A stretch of 10,492 nt of DNA from Chloroflexota bacterium (GTDB lineage: Bacteria; Chloroflexota; UBA11872), in assembly GCA_026707185.1 (NCBI GenBank), contig JAPOXI010000084.1, positions 34,295 through 44,786 of the forward strand, given 5' to 3'. Shown piece after piece: positions 1 to 6,031 of this stretch; positions within the stretch are counted from its first letter, which is position 1, and each line of letters begins with the position of its first letter. The translations under genes were made by a program, and so were the position numbers. The notes under the pieces are model-generated. The model worked only from the letters and a program-made list of their open reading frames with translations. It was not told where the DNA came from and searched no databases.

Positions 1-104
1 TGGCGCCGGTGCAGACCGACGTAGTAGAGCAAGCGCCGCAGCGTGCCGGCGACGGTTCGGCCGCTGAGGTTGGAGGTATCGACGTAGGTCTGACGCATAC
101 CCAT
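1..104 (-). CDS. Second ABC half-exporter, N-terminal fragment (cut by window edge)
   Basis: Only the first 34 codons are present, read leftward from ATG at 104-102. The peptide starts MGMRQTYVDTSNLSG and continues with TLRRLLYYVGLHRR. The latter looks like the basic, amphipathic cytoplasmic stretch that precedes the first membrane helix of type IV (ABC-B-like) exporters. The start overlaps the stop of the preceding half-exporter as TGATG (106-102), the usual arrangement for translationally coupled partners. From the position and overlap I infer the second subunit of a heterodimeric exporter. No nucleotide-binding motif is visible because the gene leaves the window, so the assignment rests on context and the N-terminal pattern. 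A membrane protein of another family is possible but less likely. Confidence 0.6.
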   Translation of the reverse strand, partial: MGMRQTYVDTSNLSGRTVAGTLRRLLYYVGLHRR

Positions 105-1807
105 CAGACCCTGACCTCGCCGCCGGCCTCAATCGCCAGGGACTCTTCCTGCAGGCGGAATTGCAGTTCGTAGATGGCGCGGTAGTCGTCGCTGGATTCC
201 AGCAGTTCCTCGTGGGTGCCGCGGGCGACGATGCGGCCGCTGTCAACCACGATGATCTGGTCGACGCGCCGGATGGTCGAGAGCCGGTGGGCGATCACGA
301 TGGTGGTGCGCTCCTGCATCAGTTGCTCCAGCGCTCGCTGGATGGCCCGGTCGGTCCGGGTGTCCACGCTGGAGGTGGCCTCGTCCAGCACCAGGATCGC
401 GGGTCGCACCAGGAGGGCACGGGCGATAGCGACTCGCTGGCGCTGCCCGCCGGAGAGCCGCACGCCGCGGTCGCCGATGAGCGTGTCGTAGCCCTGGGGC
501 AGTTCCGAAATGAACTCGTGCGCGGCGGCCATGCGGGCCGCAGCTTCCAGTTCGTCGCGGGTGGCGTCCTTGCGGCCGAACCGCAAGTTATCCGCCACGG
601 TCATATTGAAGAGAAAGGTCTCCTGCATAACCATACCGATGCCCGACCGGAGGTCTTGCAGGCGGACGTCACGCAGGTCGTGCCCATCGACCCGGATGGC
701 GCCCTCAGTCGGGTCATAGAAGCGGGGCAGCAGGTTGGCCAGGGTGCTCTTGCCCGAGCCGCTGCGCCCGACGATGGCGAGCGATCCGCCGGCGGGCACG
801 TGCACCGAAACGTCGCGCAGGATCGGGTCGCGGTCGCCGTATTGGAAGGTGACCCGGTCGAATTCGATTTCGCCTCGCACTTCGGCCAGCGGATGCGCAT
901 CGGGCTTCTCCTGCACATCCAACGGCGTGTCGATGATCTGGAACACGCGCTCGCCGGACGTGACGGCCTGCTGGGTGATCTGGACGGCGAATCCGAGGAA
1001 ACGGGTGGGGGCCAACATCAGCAGCAGGTAGCCCTGGAAGGCCACCAGGCCGCCGAGCGTGAATTCGCCATTGACAATCCGCCAGGCGCCGAGGCCCAGA
1101 ATCAGCGCGGTGGCGGCGCCGGCGATCAACTCGATGCCCTGGGAGTAGAGAGCAAAGGTGCGCAGCACGCGGGTGCGAAGATCGCGCAGCTTCCAGTTTT
1201 CGCGGTCGAACCGTTCTTCCTGGTACTGCTCGCGACCGAACGCCTGAATGACCTTGATACCAGAGATGGCCTCGCGGATCTCCACGTTGACGACGCCCAT
1301 CTGCTGGTTGGACTGCCGGAAAAGGGGGACCACGCGCTTGGCCACCGACTGCATGGCAATGAAGAAGGGGACCAGGGCAATAATCGCGAGGGCCATCACC
1401 CAGTCCAGGGCGAACATGAAGATCAAGTTCATGGCCGTGAGGGCGATCGAGGACAGGATGACGGTGCCGGCCATGGTGAAGAAGAACTGAATCATGTTGA
1501 CGTCGTTGGTGACCCGGGACATCAGGTCGCCCGTCTGGTGCCGGTCGAAGAAGCTCATCGACTTGGCGCTGAGGTGGGTATAGAGATCGTTGCGGATGTC
1601 GTGAATGACTTTCTGGGCGCTGTAACGCGCGGCGTAAAGACGTCCCGCCATGGCGACGTTGGACAAGAGCACGGCCCCTACAAAGAGCCCGATGGTGACG
1701 AACAGCACGCCGAGGTTGTCGGCTAGCACCCCATCATCGATGGCGATCTTGCTCAAGGTTGGCGGAAGGGTGCGCAGCAGCGAGCCGAGCGTGAGCGTGA
1801 CGAGCAT
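104..1807 (-). CDS. ABC exporter half-transporter: membrane domain fused to ATPase domain
   Basis: The 567 residues from the first ATG hold a type I exporter membrane domain (about 1-300) followed by an ATPase domain (about 310-550). Visible motifs are Walker A GRSGSGKST (347-355), Q-loop Q395, signature LSGGQ (451-455), Walker B ILVLDE with catalytic Glu476, D-loop SSVD (479-482) and H-loop His507. The ATP site is therefore fully canonical. The coupling-helix/elbow region (FFDRHQTGDLMSRVTNDV, 86-103) is typical of MsbA/LmrA-like exporters. The protein sits in the inner membrane and exports an unknown substrate, probably pairing with the next gene, which its stop overlaps. The frame stays open upstream to 1924 and encodes LIRILWRLILYLRTQKLLLAG just before Met1. 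This is the elbow helix the family needs, so the annotated ATG is probably about 20 codons too short. No ATG, GTG or TTG occurs in that extension. Confidence 0.93.
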   Translation of the reverse strand: MLVTLTLGSLLRTLPPTLSKIAIDDGVLADNLGVLFVTIGLFVGAVLLSNVAMAGRLYAARYSAQKVIHDIRNDLYTHLSAKSMSFFDRHQTGDLMSRVTNDVNMIQFFFTMAGTVILSSIALTAMNLIFMFALDWVMALAIIALVPFFIAMQSVAKRVVPLFRQSNQQMGVVNVEIREAISGIKVIQAFGREQYQEERFDRENWKLRDLRTRVLRTFALYSQGIELIAGAATALILGLGAWRIVNGEFTLGGLVAFQGYLLLMLAPTRFLGFAVQITQQAVTSGERVFQIIDTPLDVQEKPDAHPLAEVRGEIEFDRVTFQYGDRDPILRDVSVHVPAGGSLAIVGRSGSGKSTLANLLPRFYDPTEGAIRVDGHDLRDVRLQDLRSGIGMVMQETFLFNMTVADNLRFGRKDATRDELEAAARMAAAHEFISELPQGYDTLIGDRGVRLSGGQRQRVAIARALLVRPAILVLDEATSSVDTRTDRAIQRALEQLMQERTTIVIAHRLSTIRRVDQIIVVDSGRIVARGTHEELLESSDDYRAIYELQFRLQEESLAIEAGGEVRV

Positions 1808-2099
1808 GCCCGCGAGCAGCAGCTTCTGCGTGCGCAGGTAGAGAATCAGCCGCCAAAGGATTCTGATGAGCGGTGTCCCGTTGTTGACAGTTGCCCGGAG
1901 CGCGTCGCCGCCGCCACCGGGAGGTCAATTGTCCCACGCACGGCCGTGTCAGTTGTCGGCAAGCCCGAGGAGAAACCGACCATTCACGGGGCGTGCGGCG
2001 TCGCCAAGTCCAGGCTGCACCCACGCCCGGCGTAAAAGTCTTGACCGGCCAAACCAACTTGACAATAATTTACTCACGCCCGGTCCGCCGTGGGGGGCG
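1808..2099. other. Divergent spacer between ABC exporter and pyrE-like gene
   Basis: About 290 bases separate the two divergent genes. The right part carries the plus-strand promoter listed separately. The leftmost 60 bases probably still encode the exporter N-terminus on the minus strand. Other visible structure is a perfect 10-base palindrome CACGGCCGTG (1939-1948) and an inverted repeat GGGCGTG (1989-1995) / CACGCCC (2022-2028) enclosing 26 bases. Either could be an operator or a leader structure, with no further support. I found no convincing minus-strand promoter for the exporter. The plus-strand frame is open from 1866, but its translation (Pro/Ser/Arg-rich, no family pattern) looks non-coding. 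Confidence 0.5.
2041..2069 (+). promoter_or_regulatory. Sigma70-type promoter for pyrE-like operon
   Basis: The -35 box TTGACC (2041-2046) and -10 box AATAAT (2064-2069) each match the consensus at five of six bases and are separated by exactly 17 bases. Transcription would start near 2076, about 24 bases before the TTG at 2100 or about 72 before the ACG at 2148. The site lies in an AT-rich island in otherwise GC-rich DNA. A start here rules out the far-upstream ATG at 1866 as the real start of the pyrE-like gene. Confidence 0.65.
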
Positions 2100-2780
2100 T
2101 TGGCGGGACCGCTGGCCGCTGTTTGCCACATAAGCGGAGAAGCGCTCACGGACGAACTCAGCGCCCTCGACCTGGCTCGGCAGATTTACGAACTGGGCGG
2201 TATCCAGTTCGGCAGTTACACGCTGGGCCGGTCCACGGTGAACTCGCCGGTCTACGTTGACCCCAAGCGCCTGGTGGCGGTGCCCGCGGCGCTGCGGACG
2301 GCGGCGGCGCTAGTGCGCGACGCGGCGAACCTGGCCGAGACCCGACGGCATCAGCGGGCAGAACCGTTTGAATTGGTGGCTGGCGTACCCATGGGCGGAC
2401 TCCACCTGGCCACGGCGTACTCGCTCACGACGGACATGCCGCTGATTTATGTCAAGCCAGAGTCGGCTCCCGACGGGCTTGAGATCGTGGGCCGCTACCT
2501 TCCCGGTCAGCATGTGCTCCTGGTGGACGATCTCATTTCCACGGGCGGCTCGGTGATCCGGACCGCCAACGCGCTGCGGGGTGAGGGTCTGCTGGTTCGA
2601 GACGTGATCGTGCTCGTGGACCGCGACGTGGGGGCAGCCCGGCAACTCGAATATCACGGCCTGCGCCTTATCTCCATCGTCACGCTGCCGGCGATGCTGA
2701 ACCTGTTTATGAGCGAACGGCTGATTGGCGAAGACGACTATCGGCGCAGCCTGGAATACCTCAAAGCCCAACGACCGTGA
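2100..2780 (+). CDS. pyrE: Orotate phosphoribosyltransferase-like protein (UMPS type)
   Basis: From TTG 2100 this is 226 residues of type I phosphoribosyltransferase fold. Orotate phosphoribosyltransferase makes orotidine 5'-monophosphate from orotate and PRPP in UMP synthesis. The PRPP motif VLLVDDLISTGGS (139-151, acidic pair D143/D144) is intact, and SPVYVDPKRL (49-58) matches the family's SPxYxDLRxL segment. Two family features differ. The catalytic loop expected as RKEAKDHG reads YVKPESAPDG (117-126), and the usual FxLKSG lysine is replaced in YTLGRS. The start is uncertain. Homology seems to begin at about TDELSALDL, where GGAGAAG (2136-2142) sits 5-8 bases before CTC/ACG codons (2145, 2148) but no ATG/GTG/TTG. 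TTG 2100 is the only canonical codon after the promoter and has no good ribosome site. The stop overlaps the next gene's start (GTGA). An ACG start would give 210 residues, nearer the usual length. Confidence 0.82.
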   Translation: MAGPLAAVCHISGEALTDELSALDLARQIYELGGIQFGSYTLGRSTVNSPVYVDPKRLVAVPAALRTAAALVRDAANLAETRRHQRAEPFELVAGVPMGGLHLATAYSLTTDMPLIYVKPESAPDGLEIVGRYLPGQHVLLVDDLISTGGSVIRTANALRGEGLLVRDVIVLVDRDVGAARQLEYHGLRLISIVTLPAMLNLFMSERLIGEDDYRRSLEYLKAQRP

Positions 2781-3892
2781 GCCGACGCGCTCCGTCGCAA
2801 CGCGAGTTGGACGACGAGGATTGGTCGCAGGACGCCCTCTTCGCCCGACCGGTGCGGCGCCGTCCGGCGGCCATCCCGCCGCCGATCTACCACGCGCGCC
2901 TGCGGGAGCGTTCGGCCGTAGCCAAGGCACGCCGCGCGCGGGAAAACCAGCTGCGTCAGGCGGCCAGCATCATGTTCGTGACGTTGCTGGTGATTGCGGC
3001 GATTCTCCTGTTGGTACGGGTGTTGTCCTCCGTCGAGCCGCCGCCGCCCGATGCGGGACGCGTCATGAACCTCCTGGCGCCTGTGCCCGCGGACGCCACG
3101 GTTCAGCGAGCCGCCACCAAGTCGCCGTTTCTCGACCGGCAGCCCGTGGAAACTCCGCCGATTTCCGCCCAGGCCGCGCTGCTGGTGGACATGGGGGAGC
3201 GCACCGTGGTGTTCCAGAAGAAGCCGAGCGAGCGACGCCCACCCGCCAGCCTGGCGAAGCTGGCGACGGCGATTGTGGCGCTGGAGCAAGCGCCACCGGA
3301 CACCCGGATCCAGGTTCCCGAGGCCGCAGCGACCGAGCCATCCGTTCTGGCCGGCCTGCGGCCGGGCGAAGTGTTGACGCTTGAGCAGCTGCTGTACGCG
3401 CTGCTCTTGTCCTCCGCCAACGACGCCGCCGCCACCATCGCCGATGGGATTGGCGGCCCGGACTACACGGTGGCGCAAATGAACGACCTGGCCCGCCGGC
3501 TGGATCTGAATGACACGCGCTTCGCCAACCCCAGCGGCCGAGATGCCGAGGATCAGTACAGCACGGCCGTCGACATCGCCATCCTGGCAGCCGACGCGAT
3601 CGATCGATTCCCGTTGCTGGCGCAGATTGTGGCGACGCAGGTTCACACCATTCCAGCGGGACCCGCCAATCGCGCCTACAGCGTGCGAAACCTGAACGGA
3701 CTGCTGTGGACCTACGAGGGCGCCATCGGCGTCAAGACCGGCCAGACCGATGCGGCCGGCGGCAATCTTGTGGCGGTGGCGCAGCGCGGCGCGCGGCGAC
3801 TGATGGTTGTGCTGCTGGGGAGCGACGATCGCCAGGCTGACGCCAAGATCTTGCTCGACTTTGGCTATCGGGCGCTGGCCGCGCGGGGCTAA
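2777..3892 (+). CDS. D-alanyl-D-alanine carboxypeptidase, peptidase S11, N-terminally membrane-anchored
   Basis: This 371-residue low-molecular-weight penicillin-binding protein removes the terminal D-Ala of peptidoglycan stem peptides and so limits cross-linking. All three active-site motifs are present: SLAK (Ser158 nucleophile, Lys161), SAN (213-215) and KTG (320-322, in VKTGQT). The N-terminus is unusual. About 60 Arg- and Pro-rich cytoplasmic residues (RRRPAAIPPP; AKARRARENQLR) precede one membrane helix (about 62-84, SIMFVTLLVIAAILLLVRVL), with a proline-rich linker after it, so the enzyme is a type II membrane protein, not a cleaved secreted one. The C-terminal beta domain of PBP5 is absent; the protein ends right after the catalytic domain. 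GTG 2777 overlaps the pyrE stop, implying coupled translation from the 2041 promoter. A DacF-like role is plausible; the exact paralogue cannot be told. Confidence 0.93.
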   Translation: MSRRAPSQRELDDEDWSQDALFARPVRRRPAAIPPPIYHARLRERSAVAKARRARENQLRQAASIMFVTLLVIAAILLLVRVLSSVEPPPPDAGRVMNLLAPVPADATVQRAATKSPFLDRQPVETPPISAQAALLVDMGERTVVFQKKPSERRPPASLAKLATAIVALEQAPPDTRIQVPEAAATEPSVLAGLRPGEVLTLEQLLYALLLSSANDAAATIADGIGGPDYTVAQMNDLARRLDLNDTRFANPSGRDAEDQYSTAVDIAILAADAIDRFPLLAQIVATQVHTIPAGPANRAYSVRNLNGLLWTYEGAIGVKTGQTDAAGGNLVAVAQRGARRLMVVLLGSDDRQADAKILLDFGYRALAARG

Positions 3893-4103
3893 GCGATGAG
3901 GAATCGCCGGTGTGAGGCCAGATGGAATGGCACAATCGCGTATCGTTACGGTGACCGGTGCGCCGCTTCGGGAACCGGGCCTCCGGGTGGATGTGCATCC
4001 GGTGGTCCGACAGCCCGAATCGTTGTGATCCGGCTGCCTGCACGGCGCAGGCGGGATCCTCGGGTTGCCCGGCGGCTAATCGCTCACGAGAAAGAGGAGG
4101 GAC
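3893..4103 (+). other. Spacer before tatA with stem-loops and a possible 33-codon ORF
   Basis: The 211 bases between the carboxypeptidase stop and tatA hold several inverted repeats. GCGAT/ATCGC (3893-3907) lies directly after the stop codon. A compound stem-loop at 4027-4058 has outer arms GATCC/GGATC and inner stem GCCTGC/GCAGGC around loop ACGGC. CGGG-TTG-CCCG follows at 4061-4071. None has a T-run, so they are not clear terminators. A small frame 3927-4028 (starting MAQSRIVTVTGAPLREPG) ends exactly where the 4027 stem begins; it resembles no family I know. I see no good promoter, so tatA is probably read from upstream. Confidence 0.35.
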
Positions 4104-4367
4104 ATGCCCTTCAACGTTGGACCGTTCGAACTCATCATCATTCTGCTCATCGTCATCGCCGTCTTCGGCGCTGGCCGGATCGCAGGCATCGGCCGCGCGC
4201 TCGGCACCAGCGTGCGCGAGTTCCGCGAAGAGGCGCGCAATGAGGAGGACGAGGAAGGCGAAGGCGACGGCGAGGACGAGGCGACAGGCGCCGCCGGCGA
4301 GACCGTGGCCGCGGCTGACGACGCTGAAGCCCCTCCAGCGAAGAAGAAGGAAGAGACCACCAACTAG
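4104..4367 (+). CDS. tatA: TatA/TatE-type Tat translocase subunit
   Basis: This 87-residue protein has the TatA layout. A short outside end (MPFNVGPFE) leads to one membrane helix (about 8-21), the hinge FG (21-22), an amphipathic helix AGRIAGIGRALGTSVREFREE (23-43) and a charged tail. TatA oligomers form the transient pore through which TatBC passes folded twin-arginine substrates across the inner membrane. The tail is very acidic (EEDEEGEGDGEDE, 47-59), then Ala-rich, then KKKEE. The usual KLPELGR stretch reads RIAGIGR. A strong Shine-Dalgarno GAGGAGG (4094-4100) sits just before ATG 4104. It follows the carboxypeptidase by 211 bases and ends just before a strong terminator. tatB and tatC are not in the window, so they must be encoded elsewhere. 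TatA versus TatE cannot be distinguished. Confidence 0.92.
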   Translation: MPFNVGPFELIIILLIVIAVFGAGRIAGIGRALGTSVREFREEARNEEDEEGEGDGEDEATGAAGETVAAADDAEAPPAKKKEETTN

Positions 4368-5973
4368 CCGTTGGTTCCGTGGCCCGTCCGGCTGGATAGC
4401 CGGGCGGGCCATTTGTGCTGTTCTGGCACTGGCTGTCACGCTCGTTCTCAGCCCGCCGCCGTCCGCGGCCGCCCCGACCCTTCCGGAGACGATCCGGGTC
4501 CAGTTGACGGTGGCGCCCGGGGCCCTGCGGCTGGTTCCGCCGCCGTCGGCGACGGTCGAGGTGGATTCGCAGCCCCTGCCGGCCGAGCCCTCGGTGATGA
4601 CCGTCGGTTGGGCGCTGCGGTACCTGCGGGTTCCGGACCTGGATGCAATGCCGGTGGTCGACGCGCTGGCGACCCGTACACCGGATGGATTGCGGCCCGC
4701 TGGTCAGACCCTGATCGGGCCGTATGGCTGGGACGGTCGGGCGCACCGAGATCGCCGGGTAATGCGCTCGGAACTCGGCGTGGCACCCGCCCTGGCAACG
4801 CCGCGCGCAGGCCTGCACGTCGGGCGTGGGACCCTGACGCCGTTTCCGCGGTTGATCGACATCCGTCCGCGCGACCTGGCCGACGTGACGACCATCAACG
4901 ACCGGCCCTATCGCGGGCGCGTTCGGGTCGACTTCAGCGGCGGCGACCCGCAGGTCGTGAACGAATTGCGGCTGGCCGACTACCTGGCGTCGGTGGTGGG
5001 GTCTGAAATACCGCCGACCTGGGAAGTCGAAGCCCTTAAGGCTCAAGCCGTGGCCGCGCGCAATTACGCTCTGCAGCAGGTGAACCCGTCGGCCGAGTAT
5101 GACATCTGCGATTCGCAGTTTTGCCAGGCCTACGACGGTGTCGCCGGCGAGTACCCGTCGACTATTCGGGCTGTTCGCGAGACTTCAGGTGTAGTCGCGA
5201 TGTACGCGGGCGATCTCATTGCGGCGTACTACGCCTCGAACATGGGCGATCACACCACGAGCGCGGTGGACGTGTGGGGACGGGACGTGCCGTACCTGCG
5301 CGGGGTGCCATCGCCAAGCGACGTGGAAGCGCTGAGTACCAGCTGGGGGGCGGAGGGCTACCGCTGGACGCGAGCCATCCCGCTGTACCGGATCGCCGAT
5401 CTGCGAACGGCCAGCGGCGTCCTCGGGGAACTCAGCGAGGTTCGCGTTTTGCGCACCGCCCAAAGCGGGCAGCCGGCGGAGGTAGAACTGCTCGGCGATC
5501 AAGGCGCGGTGACCCTGGCCGGCGACGACATACGCATCACCCTGGGTTTGCCCAGCGCGTTTGCCGAGTTTCGAACCGTGCCCGGCGAGCGTCTGGTGTT
5601 GTTCAACCCAACGCCACGGCGCGTGGCAGCGCTACAGGCCGACGGATATTCCCTCGAACTGCGACGCCGCAGCGTGGCTTTCGCCGAAGCGCCGGCGGGC
5701 GTGCAGCTTGTCCGTGGGACGCTGGACGTCGCCGAGTTTCGTCTTCCGCCTCGTCTGATCGTCAACGGACGCGGCTTTGGGCACGGCGTGGGGATGAGCC
5801 AGTGGGGGGCGCAGGGCATGGCCCGCGCCGGTCATTCATTCGACGAGATTCTGGCCCACTACTACTCGGGCGCGGTGGTCGAGCGCGTGGGCGAGGATGC
5901 CGGCTCGCCTTCCCCGACAGGGGCCGCGACCCAAAGCTCCACCCGGCAGTCCAGAGGTGGGCCGCAGGGCTAG
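4240..5973 (+). CDS. SpoIID/LytB-domain exported protein, probable peptidoglycan lytic transglycosylase
   Basis: The frame encodes a signal peptide (hydrophobic ICAVLALAVTLVL, cleavage near PPPSAAA-AP), about 150 residues of unclear function, then a full SpoIID/LytB domain. Numbered from ATG 4240 (577 residues), key blocks are GSEIPPTWEVEALKAQAVAA (254-273, Glu256 matching the catalytic Glu of SpoIID), CDSQFCQAY (290-298), YYASNMGDHTTSAVDVWG (330-347) and HGVGMSQWGAQGMA (515-528). SpoIID cleaves glycan strands stripped of stem peptides during Bacillus engulfment; homologues in non-sporulating bacteria are thought to remodel the wall. The start is unresolved. ATG 4240 lies inside tatA in another frame, with GAAGAGG seven bases upstream, and adds a very basic 50-residue leader. 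Otherwise only ATA 4396 or ATT 4411 precede the signal peptide; the next canonical codons, TTG 4504 and GTG 4510, would remove it. The coding region from about 4410 onward is certain. Confidence 0.88.
   Translation: MRRTRKAKATARTRRQAPPARPWPRLTTLKPLQRRRRKRPPTSRWFRGPSGWIAGRAICAVLALAVTLVLSPPPSAAAPTLPETIRVQLTVAPGALRLVPPPSATVEVDSQPLPAEPSVMTVGWALRYLRVPDLDAMPVVDALATRTPDGLRPAGQTLIGPYGWDGRAHRDRRVMRSELGVAPALATPRAGLHVGRGTLTPFPRLIDIRPRDLADVTTINDRPYRGRVRVDFSGGDPQVVNELRLADYLASVVGSEIPPTWEVEALKAQAVAARNYALQQVNPSAEYDICDSQFCQAYDGVAGEYPSTIRAVRETSGVVAMYAGDLIAAYYASNMGDHTTSAVDVWGRDVPYLRGVPSPSDVEALSTSWGAEGYRWTRAIPLYRIADLRTASGVLGELSEVRVLRTAQSGQPAEVELLGDQGAVTLAGDDIRITLGLPSAFAEFRTVPGERLVLFNPTPRRVAALQADGYSLELRRRSVAFAEAPAGVQLVRGTLDVAEFRLPPRLIVNGRGFGHGVGMSQWGAQGMARAGHSFDEILAHYYSGAVVERVGEDAGSPSPTGAATQSSTRQSRGGPQG
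4380..4415 (+). terminator. Rho-independent terminator after tatA
   Basis: A 14-base-pair stem (4380-4393 with 4398-4411, one T-G wobble at 4387/4404) closes the four-base loop GGAT. It is followed by TTTG and a moderately T-rich stretch (4412-4425). The hairpin starts 12 bases after the tatA stop. It is the strongest inverted repeat I found in the window and should end the pyrE-carboxypeptidase-tatA transcript. It also overlaps the n-region of the next gene's signal peptide, so it may act as an attenuator or readthrough point. Confidence 0.75.
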
Positions 5974-5992
5974 CGGTGGTGCCCAGCGCTAC

Positions 5993-6007
5993 GAACGCCG
6001 TGCGTTC
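5993..6007. terminator. Small hairpin between convergent genes (possible bidirectional terminator)
   Basis: GAACGC (5993-5998) and GCGTTC (6002-6007) form a six-pair stem with loop CGT in the 58-base gap between the convergent SpoIID-like and PhyH-like genes. There is no T-run on either side, so intrinsic termination would be weak. The position is right for a shared transcript end, but the structural support is thin. Confidence 0.25.
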
Positions 6008-6031
6008 AGGCGAGTTGCCCCGCCGCGAAGC

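Noticed and set aside
161..1726. Long plus-strand open frame (521 codons) opposite the ABC exporter
   Set aside because: It is the antisense of a gene with all exporter motifs intact. Its translation is rich in His, Gln, Asp and Gly with no domain pattern, as expected for the reverse frame of a GC-rich gene.
1884..1889. Plus-strand TTGACA as a -35 box
   Set aside because: Seventeen bases downstream the sequence is GCCGCC, with no -10 box in range.
1866..2099. N-terminal extension of the OPRT-like protein from ATG 1866
   Set aside because: The extra residues are Pro/Ser/Arg-rich with no family match, and the promoter at 2041-2069 lies inside this stretch.
4027..4058. Stem-loop read as a terminator after the carboxypeptidase
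   Set aside because: It has no T-run and an interrupted stem, and tatA has no visible promoter of its own downstream, so readthrough is more likely.
3958..4239. SpoIID frame extended upstream to 3958
   Set aside because: The region translates to Ser/Arg-rich sequence antiphase to tatA with no homology; the real protein begins at or after 4240.
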